64,000 nucleotides of DNA, from the NCBI GenBank assembly GCA_050049355.1, contig JASFWK010000002.1, forward strand, positions 3,869 to 67,868. The letters run 5' to 3'. Shown here piece by piece: positions 23,930 through 32,548 of this stretch. Each line of letters opens with the position of its first letter. Within the stretch, counting starts at the first letter, position 1. Source of the stretch: JASFWK01 sp050049355. Lineage in GTDB: Bacteria; Chloroflexota; Anaerolineae; B4-G1; DUEL01. Both the position numbers and the translations under genes were made by a program. The notes under the pieces are model-generated. The model made no database searches. It had not been told where the DNA came from and worked only from the letters and a program-made list of their open reading frames with translations.

Positions 23930-24017
23930 ACTTGATCACTGAGATTCTGATTTGTTGAAAGCTGCTCTTTACGCCTGCCTGTGAGAAATTCGCATATCAG
24001 AATCCGTATGATCAAGT
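23930..24017. mobile_element. MITE-like element, copy 2 (88 bp)
   Basis: It has the same ends (ACTTGATCA, TGATCAAGT), length and interior as copy 1, with scattered differences. The element is bracketed by GCTAGT on the left (23924-23929) and GCTAGT on the right (24018-24023), a candidate duplicated CTAG target. The right CTAG supplies the TAG stop of the GNAT gene. No transposase is encoded. Confidence 0.82.
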
Positions 24018-24018
24018 G

Positions 24019-24483
24019 CTAGTCCAGCCGAAGCTCCAAGCTCACCACCTTGGCTGGCGCAAAGCCGACTCTCTCGAAGAAGCGCAGCAAGTCCCAATCA
24101 TTCCATCCGACCCGCGTGGTGATGGATTGGACGCCGATCTTGCGCAAGTGCGAGGCGAACTCCTGAAACAACGTGGCACCGACGCCCTGTCCCTGGTAGG
24201 CCGGGTCCACCCCAATCGTGTCAATCGTCGCCGTGGTCTCCGGCACGCCGAACTCACCCAGATAGACCTCGCCCATGATGAACCCGACCACTCTCCCTTC
24301 CACCTCGATGACCAGTGACGCAACCAACTGGCGGGTCTCATCCAGAGCCAGAGCCAGCTTTCGCTCGTAGTACTCAGGGCGTCGCCGGCCAAAGACCTGG
24401 GCGTCGATGTCCACCACAGCCTCGAGATCCCCTGGCCGCATCACGCGAATCTGCGGTTCCCGCGGTATCACCTTTTCCGACAC
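24019..24483 (-). CDS. GNAT family N-acetyltransferase
   Basis: A 154-residue GNAT protein. The acetyl-CoA pyrophosphate loop region PAYQGQGVGATLFQEF is near residue 96 and the central strands VVGFIMGEVYLGEFG are typical. GTG 24483 is chosen because AGGAGGT lies 6 nt upstream, removing a 14-residue extension. It lies between the NuoG/GltD-like fusion and the small protein inside the benzoyl-CoA cluster, so it could acetylate an enzyme or metabolite of the pathway. Lysine acetylation of CoA ligases is known elsewhere. The target is not known. Confidence 0.82.
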   Translation of the reverse strand: MSEKVIPREPQIRVMRPGDLEAVVDIDAQVFGRRRPEYYERKLALALDETRQLVASLVIEVEGRVVGFIMGEVYLGEFGVPETTATIDTIGVDPAYQGQGVGATLFQEFASHLRKIGVQSITTRVGWNDWDLLRFFERVGFAPAKVVSLELRLD

Positions 24484-24534
24484 TGTAGACCTCCTCACCT
24501 TCGCCGTCTGCCGGCTACCGACCACTATCCCCTG

Positions 24535-27063
24535 CTAGAACAGATCGTCATCATAGAGGTCATCCAACTCGTCGCCCGCGCCAGGGAGATGGCCGTACTG
24601 TTGGAGAAACTGCTGAATCAGCTCACTCTCCCGCTTGGTGTACATTGGGTCCGCTTCCCAGGTGAAGAAGCAAGCGTCCTCGTTGGCAAGATGACCTTCC
24701 AGGTCTCCCCGCAGATTCATCGTGCCGGCGATATGGAAGACCTCCTTGGCCGCGTTCAGAAGCTGGTAGACCCCCTCAACCGCAGGCACCCGCGCTGCGT
24801 GCTCGGCGTCGAGCGGCAGCCAGTCTTCCGGCGGATGGGGATTGGCACCAAGTTGCAGCCGCAGATCACATTGGAGACAGCGCTCGGCTTCGGCCATGGC
24901 TGCTTCCTCAGTAAGTCCAAGCTCGACGAGGTTGAAGCCACTCCGCTCGGTCAGGGGCAGCGCGGGCATCGCCGCCCGGGGCAGCTCACCGAACCCTTCG
25001 ATACGACCCAGGCGCGATGCTGGCGTCTCCAGTGTGACCAGCGACCGCACCAGATCGCCATCGCCGCCCAGGTGCCGATCCACTGCTTCGGCCGCCCGTC
25101 GCCCCGAAGCGACCGCGTGCACAACAGACAGATCCCCACCCGCCACGTCCCCTGCCGCGAAGATCCCCGGAAGCGCCGTCACGCCTGTCTCGGGATCAGG
25201 CTCCAATCGCCTGCCATTGAGGAAGCCGAGGTCCGCCGCCTGTCCGATGGCGAAGATGGCAGTATCAGCCTCCAGCACGGTCGTGGCCGACTCGTCGAAG
25301 GTCGGGCTGAAGCGGCCTGCGGCATCGAAGACCGATAGGCAGCGCACCAGTTCGATCCCACCCACTTGGCCATCGCCGAGGATGCGTTGGGGTCCCCACA
25401 AGGGATGAACCGCCACACCCTCCTCAACTGCCATGGCGATCTCTCGCTCGTAGGCGGGCATCTCGTGGCGAGCTTCCAGGCAGACAAGCTGCACATCCGT
25501 CGCTCCCAGTCGCCGCGCTGTCAGAGCCACGTCCATCGCCACCCCTCCGCCGCCGACGACGGCGATGCGCTGGCCGATGGCCGGTGGGCGGCCAGTGTTG
25601 ACTGCCCGCAGAAACTCCAACCCCCACAGCACACCGTCGAGCTCCGCACCCGGCACCTCAAGCTTGCTGCTCAACTGCAACCCAACCGCTACCACCACGG
25701 CATCGCAGTCGGCGCGCAACTCCTCGAAGGCTATGTCCCTGCCCACGCGAGTGTCGGTCCGCAGCTCGATGCCGTGGCCCAGGATGTCGCTCACCTCCTG
25801 CCGTAGTACGTCCCGGGGCAGACGGAAAGCGGGAATGCCGTAGCGCAGCATGCCCCCTGGCTCCTCCTCCGCCTCGAAGAGAGTGACTGCGTGTCCCTTG
25901 AGGGCCAGGCAGAAGGCCGCTGTCAGCCCCGCGGGCCCGGCGCCGACGACGCCGACTCGCCTCCCAGTGGGCGGATCGGCCTGCAATCGTTCGTGCCAGA
26001 GGCCATCATCCCGCTCGCCAGCACACCGCTTGATGGCCGCGATGGAGACAGCGGTATTCACTTCTCCCCGACGGCAGACATCCTCGCACGGGTGGAAGCA
26101 GACGTGGCCCAGCACGGCCGGAAAGGGTGCACGCTCGCGCACCACCGCGGCCGCCTCGGCGTACCGGCCTTGGCCCACCAATCGCACATAGCGGGGCACG
26201 TCCGTAGCAGCCGGGCAGGCCGCCCGACAGGGTACCAACGCTGCGTCCCGCTCGCCCTGCTTGTAGCTGCCGACGGTTCCGTCTGGACGCCTGTCCATCA
26301 GCGCCCCAGTAGGGCAGACCTCCACGCAGGCGGTGCAGAACCGACACGCCGCCTGGCTGAGGGAGGGAGCCACCGTACCGACGACGATTTCACCATCAGG
26401 GGCATACACGAAGCTCAGCGCGTCCACGCCCCGCAGCTCTCCGCACGCCCTCACGCACCTCAGGCAGCCGATGCACAGATCGTAGTCGCGGACGAACAAG
26501 GGCTCCTCGTCCAGCAGCGGGTAGCCGGCGGGTACATACCGGGGGATGTCCTCTCGGACGCCCACGTACTCAGCGACCCTCTGCAGCTCACAGTTACCCA
26601 ACAAGGGACAACACCGCTCGGGCTCCGGCACATTGGCTGAACACTGGGTGCGGCTGCACCCCTCCCGCTGAGCGCAGGTAAGACAGGCATGCGGGTGATG
26701 GACCAAGAAAGGCACGAGGTTGTCTCGCCGCTGCGCCTGCAGTTCCGACGTATTGGTGTAGACAGCCATCCCCTGCTCAACAGGCGTGTCGCAGGCCCTG
26801 GCAAACTCTGACCAACCCTCGATCTCCACGATGCACAGTTGGCAGCCCTCGAACTCCTGGTCACGGCCATCACTGTCGAAGCGCTGCTCTCCCCGATAGA
26901 CCGTATCAGCCGGCCGCAGTCCGGCTGCCGTTGGCAGGTCGGGGTGATAGCAGAGGCGGGGAATGTAGATGCCCGCAGCCTGCGCCGCTTCCAGGAGAGT
27001 GGTTCCTGCTTCGATCCGAATCTCCCGGTCGTCTATGGTCAGGCTAACAGTATCATCAGACAT
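24535..27063 (-). CDS. Fe-S flavoprotein: NuoG-type N-terminus fused to GltD-like NAD(P)/FAD oxidoreductase (BzdV-like)
   Basis: An 842-residue electron-transfer flavoprotein. Residues 1-100 resemble a 2Fe-2S domain (CYHPDL, CQLCIVEIEG). Then comes a NuoG-like 4Fe-4S region (HPHACLTCAQREGC) and a ferredoxin pair (CIGCLRCVRACGEL, CRFCTACVEVCP). From about 280 the GltD-like domain shows a Cys cluster (CRAACPAATDVPRYV), the FAD motif GVVGAGPAGLTAAFCLALKG and the NAD(P) motif AVVGGGGVAMDVALTARRLG. It probably passes reducing power from NAD(P)H to the ferredoxin encoded just upstream at 27089, to supply benzoyl-CoA reductase. BzdV of Azoarcus is a related GltD-type protein in the same place. The C-terminus ends in DDDLF. 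Confidence 0.85.
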   Translation of the reverse strand: MSDDTVSLTIDDREIRIEAGTTLLEAAQAAGIYIPRLCYHPDLPTAAGLRPADTVYRGEQRFDSDGRDQEFEGCQLCIVEIEGWSEFARACDTPVEQGMAVYTNTSELQAQRRDNLVPFLVHHPHACLTCAQREGCSRTQCSANVPEPERCCPLLGNCELQRVAEYVGVREDIPRYVPAGYPLLDEEPLFVRDYDLCIGCLRCVRACGELRGVDALSFVYAPDGEIVVGTVAPSLSQAACRFCTACVEVCPTGALMDRRPDGTVGSYKQGERDAALVPCRAACPAATDVPRYVRLVGQGRYAEAAAVVRERAPFPAVLGHVCFHPCEDVCRRGEVNTAVSIAAIKRCAGERDDGLWHERLQADPPTGRRVGVVGAGPAGLTAAFCLALKGHAVTLFEAEEEPGGMLRYGIPAFRLPRDVLRQEVSDILGHGIELRTDTRVGRDIAFEELRADCDAVVVAVGLQLSSKLEVPGAELDGVLWGLEFLRAVNTGRPPAIGQRIAVVGGGGVAMDVALTARRLGATDVQLVCLEARHEMPAYEREIAMAVEEGVAVHPLWGPQRILGDGQVGGIELVRCLSVFDAAGRFSPTFDESATTVLEADTAIFAIGQAADLGFLNGRRLEPDPETGVTALPGIFAAGDVAGGDLSVVHAVASGRRAAEAVDRHLGGDGDLVRSLVTLETPASRLGRIEGFGELPRAAMPALPLTERSGFNLVELGLTEEAAMAEAERCLQCDLRLQLGANPHPPEDWLPLDAEHAARVPAVEGVYQLLNAAKEVFHIAGTMNLRGDLEGHLANEDACFFTWEADPMYTKRESELIQQFLQQYGHLPGAGDELDDLYDDDLF

Positions 27064-27088
27064 CGGGTGTCAGTAACGCGTCACCTAC

Positions 27089-27382
27089 CTACCATGAATG
27101 CGTAATCGCCTGCGGTTCGCAGGCGACCACGCAGGGCAGAGGCGGCCGATCAGCCACTGGCTTGCACGGCCCGCAGTCGTACTTGATGCTCTTTCGGTGC
27201 TCGCTCTTCACCCCAACCGTCAGTTCCTCAGACAGGGGGTCGAACTCGTCCTCCACCAGCTCGAACAGGCCGGCCGGGCAGGCCTCAACGCAATCCCCAC
27301 AGCCGGTACATAACTCCGTGTCTATCCGGATGTACCAATCGCCCGACCCATCGGTGTAGCCGTAGTTGGCCAGATAGCCCAT
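27089..27382 (-). CDS. bzdM: Ferredoxin, electron donor to benzoyl-CoA reductase (BzdM-like)
   Basis: A 97-residue 2[4Fe-4S] ferredoxin. The first site is CTGCGDCVEACP near residue 25. The second is irregular: CGPCKPVADRPPLPCVVACEP near the C-terminus, with a long insert between the second and third Cys. Such ferredoxins donate low-potential electrons to ATP-dependent benzoyl-CoA reductase. It follows bzdQ by 3 nt and precedes the flavoprotein gene, as in the bzdNOPQM order. Confidence 0.87.
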   Translation of the reverse strand: MGYLANYGYTDGSGDWYIRIDTELCTGCGDCVEACPAGLFELVEDEFDPLSEELTVGVKSEHRKSIKYDCGPCKPVADRPPLPCVVACEPQAITHSW

Positions 27383-27385
27383 ATT

Positions 27386-28267
27386 TCACTTCCCACGCCG
27401 CTGTTTCAGTAAGAGCGCCCGAGCGAAGAGTGCAGCGCCGATGCCACCCGCGATCTGGGGATCGTACTCCGTCGCCAGCGGCTCGACACCCAGCTCCCGC
27501 TTGAGCCGAGTGACAATGCCCGTGTTCTTAGAGATACCGCCGGTGATGGCGAAGTCCTCCTCCATGCCGATGCGCTCCAGCAGATTGACTACCCGGTGGG
27601 CCATCGCTGCGTGATAGGCAGCCAACACCTTCGCCTTGGGCCAACCCTCCCTCAGCAGTCCAACGGCCTCCGACTTGGCGAACACGACGCAGGTGCTGCT
27701 GACCATCGGCGGCTCCTCCTCGACGTCGAGCGACATCTCCCCCATCTCTCCGATAGGCACCGAAAGTAGGTCGGCGAAGACCTCCATGCCCCGCCCGGTG
27801 CCAGCAGCACACTTGTCGTTCATCAGGAAGGCAGTTACCTTGCCTCGCTCATCGCAGTGGATCGCCTTGCAGTCCTGGCCACCCATGTCGAGCACTGTGC
27901 GCACCGTCGGGCCGTAGATGAAATTCGCCCCTCGGGCGTGGCAGGCGATCTCGGTGATCGCCCGTTGAGCGAAGGGCACGTTGACCCGCCCGTAGCCGGT
28001 GCCAACGCAGTACTGGATGTCATCCAACGTCAGCTCTGTGTCCTCCAGCGCCCAGTCCATCGCGTTGCGTGCGCTGTCTGGGCTATCCGATCCGGTGCGC
28101 ATACTGGCGTAGGCGTACAGTTTACCATCGCCCATAATGACTGCCTGCGTGCTGACCGAACCTACGTCCACGCCGGCCGTGATGGTGTCAGCATCCTTGG
28201 GATCAATCTCTTGATCTCGCCAGTTGTACTCCGTCCAGCGCCAGAACTCCTTCTTTTCGTCCGCCAT
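27386..28267 (-). CDS. bzdQ: Benzoyl-CoA reductase subunit Q (alpha-type ATPase)
   Basis: A 293-residue ASKHA ATPase subunit. The phosphate loop is GVDVGSVSTQAVIMGDG near residue 31. DMGGQDCKAIHC is near 130. The cluster Cys residues are in MNDKCAAGTGRGMEVFADLL and SSTCVVFAKSEAVGLL. Two ATP are used per electron pair to drive ring reduction; this subunit and BzdP hold the shared 4Fe-4S cluster. It has a longer N-terminal acidic and aromatic leader (WRWTEYNWRDQEI) than HgdC. AAAGGAG precedes ATG 28267. Gene order assigns it as Q. Confidence 0.88.
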   Translation of the reverse strand: MADEKKEFWRWTEYNWRDQEIDPKDADTITAGVDVGSVSTQAVIMGDGKLYAYASMRTGSDSPDSARNAMDWALEDTELTLDDIQYCVGTGYGRVNVPFAQRAITEIACHARGANFIYGPTVRTVLDMGGQDCKAIHCDERGKVTAFLMNDKCAAGTGRGMEVFADLLSVPIGEMGEMSLDVEEEPPMVSSTCVVFAKSEAVGLLREGWPKAKVLAAYHAAMAHRVVNLLERIGMEEDFAITGGISKNTGIVTRLKRELGVEPLATEYDPQIAGGIGAALFARALLLKQRRGK

Positions 28268-28278
28268 TCTTGCTCCTT

Positions 28279-29049
28279 TCAGTCACCGGCCGCGACCAGT
28301 GCCGCTCCTACCGCGCTCACGTATTCCGGATCCTCAAGAACGACGATCTCTGTCTCCAGATTCCGCCTGAGGGCCTCGACGAAGCCGATATTGCGGGCGA
28401 CACCGCCGATGAGGACCACATCGGCCCCAATCCCCACCCGCCGCACCATCGAGCCAATGCGGCTGGCAATGGCATCGTGAACTGCACGCACGATGTCCTC
28501 TTTGGGTGTCTTGGCATGGATGAGTGAGACCACCTCCGATTCAGCGAACACGGCACACTGGGCGTTCATGGGCACCGCATTCTGCGATTCCAGCGACAGG
28601 GCTCCCATCTCCTCAAGTGGGACCTCGAGAGCGCGGGACATGGCCTCGGTGAAGGCCCCGGCTCCTGCGGCGCACTTCTCATTTACAGCGAAATCTATGA
28701 CCACTCCTTGCTCGCCACAGCGGATACCACGGCCCTCCTCCGCCCCCACGTCAATGACCGTCCGCGCGGTGGGCAAGAAGAACCTGGCACCCACGGCTGC
28801 GGCTTTCACGTCGGAGATATCGTAGTCTGCAAGGGCGATAGCCTTGGCCCCTGCCCCGGTTGTCACAGCGCGTTCAACGGCCTCCTGCTCCAGCCGGGCC
28901 GCCGCCAACGCCTCGGCAAGAGCACGCTCGGCCGCCTCCTGCTGATCGAATCCGGTCAGCACCTGACTGCTGCGGCCCAGAATCCGACCGTTGTCCATGA
29001 TGACGGCCTTGGTCGTCTTGGCCCCTACGTCAATGCCTGCGGTAATCAC
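28279..29049 (-). CDS. bzdP: Benzoyl-CoA reductase subunit P (delta-type ATPase)
   Basis: A 256-residue ATPase paralogous to BzdQ. The loop GIDVGAKTTKAVIMDNG begins at residue 5. Cluster Cys residues occur in VNEKCAAGAGAFTEAM and NAQCAVFAESEVVSLI, and the C-terminal motif is IGGVARNIGFVEAL. Start GTG 29049 is chosen over ATG 29076 because AAAGGAGA sits about 8 nt before the GTG and the shorter form begins VITAGIDVG, as related activases do. It forms the ATP-hydrolysing half of the reductase with BzdQ. Confidence 0.87.
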   Translation of the reverse strand: MITAGIDVGAKTTKAVIMDNGRILGRSSQVLTGFDQQEAAERALAEALAAARLEQEAVERAVTTGAGAKAIALADYDISDVKAAAVGARFFLPTARTVIDVGAEEGRGIRCGEQGVVIDFAVNEKCAAGAGAFTEAMSRALEVPLEEMGALSLESQNAVPMNAQCAVFAESEVVSLIHAKTPKEDIVRAVHDAIASRIGSMVRRVGIGADVVLIGGVARNIGFVEALRRNLETEIVVLEDPEYVSAVGAALVAAGD

Positions 29050-29120
29050 GGTTCTGGCTCTCCTTTCACAATCCATAGCCTGGCAGGATGGTCAATGGGC
29101 TCACTGCGTCAATCTGCCAG

Positions 29121-30431
29121 CTATTCACCTACCAGGTTGTCCAGCCCCAGCCGCTCCATGAAAGCGTCAATGCGGGTGATTGTGCGTGCCTCATCAAACT
29201 CACGGGCGTCCCCCATGTTGCCCTCAAAGGTCATCACCGGGATCCCCCGTTCGATGAGTCCCAGCCGGTTCTCGGCGATGTGCACGCTCAGCCCCTCGCA
29301 GCCCCGGTTGTAGTGCAGCAAGACCCCATCTAGTTTCCAGGCATCATAGATGTGGGCCATCATCTGCGTCTTGAGCTGCGGGTCATAGAAGTGCTGCCAC
29401 TCCGGCCGTTTCAGATTGTACTCCGCCAGAGCGCGCAGCGCCTCATCCCGGGTGTGAATCTCGATGCCCTGCTGCTTGAGCGTCTTGGCCGGCTTCCACC
29501 TACCGTCCTCCCAATCCCAAATGCCGAACAGACCGAAGGTGTACAACGAGCCCACGGAGACGACGCCGAACCTTTCCATATATCGGAAGACATTGAGGAA
29601 AGCCCAGGGCGGTTGAGTGTCGGTGATGATGCGAGCTTGCTCGTTGTCTACGGCGGCGATGCCGCGATCCACGCGATCCTGCACCTCGTCCCGCAGCTCC
29701 TCGTAGAAGTCGGCCACCTCTCTCGCGTGTCGCTGGAGCGTGCCGAAGACGTAGAGTGAATACATCGTCTTCTCATCCAGCGGTGCCGGAACTGCCTGGT
29801 TCAGCATGCAAATTTCGGCCCAGGTTGAGCAGGCACGCTGCTCGTTGTGTACTGCCTCGATCAACAGCTCATCGTTGTATTCCCGACCGGTCACATCCTC
29901 CAACCACTCGATGGCCTCGTGCATCTGCGCCACCACGTAGTTCAACCGATTCTCGTTCAGCTCGCTGTATGGACCGACACTCACGTCCATACAAAAATAG
30001 GGGACGTCCTCATGCTCCGCAACCACCTGATACCACTTGCCGTGAGAGCAGCAGATGTGATCCTGGAACGCGAAGTCGGGCTCGGGGTACTCACCCCCGA
30101 AGGCATATTCGTTCAAATACATCGAGCCCCAGTAACAACGCATGTAGGAACATAGATCCCGCGCCCAGCCCTGAGCCTCGGCCTCCTCCATGCACCGGAT
30201 GGCGAAGTCTCTATCCCAGGCGATGCTGGCCGCGTACGGCTCACCAGTGATCGGGTACACATCCTGGCCCAGCCCGGCCGGGATCGCGCCAAAGGACCAG
30301 GCTCCGCCAGTCCAACGCAGGCCTCCGCGCTCGTGAGCCTTGGCGTAGTCCTCATAGTACTTGCGCCGCATCTCCTTGGCTTTGGTCCAAGTCTTCAGTG
30401 GCTCGGTAGGATACTCATTAGCGTTTCCCAT
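29121..30431 (-). CDS. bzdO: Benzoyl-CoA reductase subunit O (beta, BcrB-like)
   Basis: A 436-residue member of the 2-hydroxyacyl-CoA dehydratase/BcrB family. Cys residues that could bind the active-site 4Fe-4S cluster occur in DHICCSHGKWYQ near residue 131 and HYNRGCEGLSVHIAENRLG near 375; GNMGDARE follows near the C-terminus. With BzdN it binds benzoyl-CoA and receives electrons from the ATPase half. TGGAGG precedes ATG 30431. It is 44 nt downstream of bzdN and 71 nt before bzdP. Confidence 0.88.
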   Translation of the reverse strand: MGNANEYPTEPLKTWTKAKEMRRKYYEDYAKAHERGGLRWTGGAWSFGAIPAGLGQDVYPITGEPYAASIAWDRDFAIRCMEEAEAQGWARDLCSYMRCYWGSMYLNEYAFGGEYPEPDFAFQDHICCSHGKWYQVVAEHEDVPYFCMDVSVGPYSELNENRLNYVVAQMHEAIEWLEDVTGREYNDELLIEAVHNEQRACSTWAEICMLNQAVPAPLDEKTMYSLYVFGTLQRHAREVADFYEELRDEVQDRVDRGIAAVDNEQARIITDTQPPWAFLNVFRYMERFGVVSVGSLYTFGLFGIWDWEDGRWKPAKTLKQQGIEIHTRDEALRALAEYNLKRPEWQHFYDPQLKTQMMAHIYDAWKLDGVLLHYNRGCEGLSVHIAENRLGLIERGIPVMTFEGNMGDAREFDEARTITRIDAFMERLGLDNLVGE

Positions 30432-30472
30432 GTCGCAGCCTCCAATTCGAGCTTCTAGCTTCCGGCCAGTTT

Positions 30473-31624
30473 CTAGAACAAGTCCTCGTCAAACAGGTCT
30501 TCTTCACGGATCATCTCAAGGAACGCCTCGACTCGGGTCTGGAACTGCCCGACTGGCACTGTAACATCAAACTCAAGAAACAACGTCTTGAGGCCCTTCT
30601 CCTCGAAGGCAGAGGCCAGTGGCGGGATGTCCAGTTCGTGGGGGTCGCAGAACTTCTGCTGGACGAGGATTGCCCCGTCCACCTGGTACTCCTCGGCCAG
30701 ATCCAGGATGAACGGGAAGCGGTTCCGTGCAGGCCAGTCCTTGCTGGGACAGGGAGGGCGGTCCACATAGCGCGCCGCGACGGCCAGCAGTCGATCCATG
30801 TCGTAGCGATCTACCGGCTCGACCTCGTTCCAGAAGTAGCGGCTGCCCGTGCAGTGGTCGTCAATGACGAAGGTCGCCCCTAGCGACTCCACCATTCTGA
30901 TGAACTCAGTGTCGTCATCCTCGCTGCCCAGGATCATTAGTCGCTCGCCCGTCTCGCGCTCGTTGGCGCGCTCGGGCAGCTTGCTCAGGACGCGCTGCAC
31001 CTCAGCGCTGTGCTCCCGCTTGTCGGTCACCTGACTGGAGATGACCATGTGCATTGCATCCAGACCGGTCAGCGGCGGGTCGTCCGCTTTCCGCATCTCG
31101 TAGACTTGGCGCATGAGCCGGCGGTTTTCATCCATGATCTCAATGCCGCGATCGAGATCGGCGTCGGTGATCTCCTGCCCCACCCATTCCTCAACTGCCT
31201 CCTTGAAGGTCGCCAGTTCCCCGGCCAGATAGGGCTTGGCAGCCGCGGTCTGGATGTTGTTAGGCATGTAGAGATAGTAGTCAAACTCCCGAGGCAGGTG
31301 CTTGCGCCAGGCGTTGAAGCTCTGGCGGATGTGCAAGCACGATTGGGAGATCATGATGCCATCCAGGTAGTCGTAGCGTCCCTTGAGACCCTGGCTCAGG
31401 CAGTCGCGACAGAAAGGACAGAACATGCCGAAGATGTAGGGTTCGGTCAGATCCAGAGGTTCGTGGCTGCCCAAGATGCGCACTGGCAGCACACCAGCAG
31501 CACAAAGGATCTCCTCCGGGACGTAGGTGCAGAAGTAGCCAAGTACCTTGCCGCCTGTTCGGGCCTTCCACTCCTCTGCATATTCGTGACGGTTCTCAAA
31601 CCAGTTCTGGAATTGCTGAAACAT
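30473..31624 (-). CDS. bzdN: Benzoyl-CoA reductase subunit N (gamma, BcrC-like)
   Basis: A 383-residue BcrC-type subunit. The N-terminal part GYFCTYVPEEILCAAGVLPVRI and FCPFCRDCLSQG (near residue 75), together with QQKFCDPHELDIPPL (near 325), supply the conserved cluster Cys residues. ATG 31624 with TTGGAG upstream is preferred over the TTG at 31636. The C-terminus is strongly acidic and ends EDLFDEDLF. It is the first of the reductase genes N-O-P-Q-M. Confidence 0.88.
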   Translation of the reverse strand: MFQQFQNWFENRHEYAEEWKARTGGKVLGYFCTYVPEEILCAAGVLPVRILGSHEPLDLTEPYIFGMFCPFCRDCLSQGLKGRYDYLDGIMISQSCLHIRQSFNAWRKHLPREFDYYLYMPNNIQTAAAKPYLAGELATFKEAVEEWVGQEITDADLDRGIEIMDENRRLMRQVYEMRKADDPPLTGLDAMHMVISSQVTDKREHSAEVQRVLSKLPERANERETGERLMILGSEDDDTEFIRMVESLGATFVIDDHCTGSRYFWNEVEPVDRYDMDRLLAVAARYVDRPPCPSKDWPARNRFPFILDLAEEYQVDGAILVQQKFCDPHELDIPPLASAFEEKGLKTLFLEFDVTVPVGQFQTRVEAFLEMIREEDLFDEDLF

Positions 31625-31722
31625 AACGGTCTCCAATCGCTAGACGGTATTGGGTGCTCTGCAAACGGTAGTCAGCGGGCAGACACCGGACTGCTCATCC
31701 GTGCCCTACTCTCTGCCGATCA

Positions 31723-32496
31723 TCAGCGGTTCTTCCACTCGGGCGTCCGTTTCTCGAGGAATGCCTCCAACCCCTCGTGGGCGTCCTCGGTTGCCATCAA
31801 CGGGCCGAGGTAGAGTTCCTCGACGGCCGCCAACCCCTCCCCAAAACGCGCGGCACTGCCCACGCGCACGGCCTGCTTGGCCAAGCGCAGTACAGCACCG
31901 CTCAGGTTGGTCAGCTTGCCTACCAAGTCGTCGGCGGCTGCCCTCAGCTCCTCCCGCGGGACGATCCTGTTGGCCAATCCCAGTCGCTCTGCCTCGGCAG
32001 CCCGGATGCGGTCGCCGATCAACACCATCTCCATCGCCTTCTTCAGTCCAACCATCCCCGGCAGCGCTACTGCTGCGACGGGCGGGAACACGCCCACCTG
32101 GATCTCCGGCTGGCCGAAGCTCGCCTTCTCCGAGGCGATGACCAGGTCACAGAAGAGCGCTAGCTCGCACCCGCCGCCCAGCGCCGCGCCGTCCACCACC
32201 GCCACCGTCGGCACGTCCAGTCCGTCGAGCAGGTGGAAGATGCGGTGGAAGACCTCGATCATCTCGTCCACCTTATCGGCGGTGTGATCGGTGACGTCCA
32301 CACCAGCGCAGAACGCCTTGCTCCCCTCAGCAGCCTCGAAGACCAGCACCTTGAGCGATGGGTCGTCGTCTAGCCCCTCCAACGCGCTGTTGATCTCCCG
32401 CATCATCGCGATATCGAGTACGTTGAGTGGTGGCTTGTTCAGTGTCAGCCGCGCAGCGCCGTCACGTTTCTCGAAAGCGATATACTTGAACTCCAT
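31723..32496 (-). CDS. dch: Cyclohexa-1,5-diene-1-carbonyl-CoA hydratase (Dch)
   Basis: A 257-residue crotonase-fold hydratase that adds water to the dienoyl-CoA made by the reductase. Words that set this subgroup apart are LNKPPLNVLDIAMM near residue 16 and FGQPEIQVGVFPPVAAVALPG near 126; the oxyanion motif is GAALGGGCELALFCDL. ATG 32496 has GGAGGGG upstream, so the 44-codon N-terminal extension is not used. The C-terminus ends like an ordinary enoyl-CoA hydratase (EKRTPEWKNR). The subgroup call rests on these motifs and on its place directly before bzdN. Confidence 0.83.
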   Translation of the reverse strand: MEFKYIAFEKRDGAARLTLNKPPLNVLDIAMMREINSALEGLDDDPSLKVLVFEAAEGSKAFCAGVDVTDHTADKVDEMIEVFHRIFHLLDGLDVPTVAVVDGAALGGGCELALFCDLVIASEKASFGQPEIQVGVFPPVAAVALPGMVGLKKAMEMVLIGDRIRAAEAERLGLANRIVPREELRAAADDLVGKLTNLSGAVLRLAKQAVRVGSAARFGEGLAAVEELYLGPLMATEDAHEGLEAFLEKRTPEWKNR

Positions 32497-32548
32497 AGCG
32501 AAATCCCCTCCAGTTCCCATCGCGGTGGTGTTCGCCGCTCGCAGCTCG

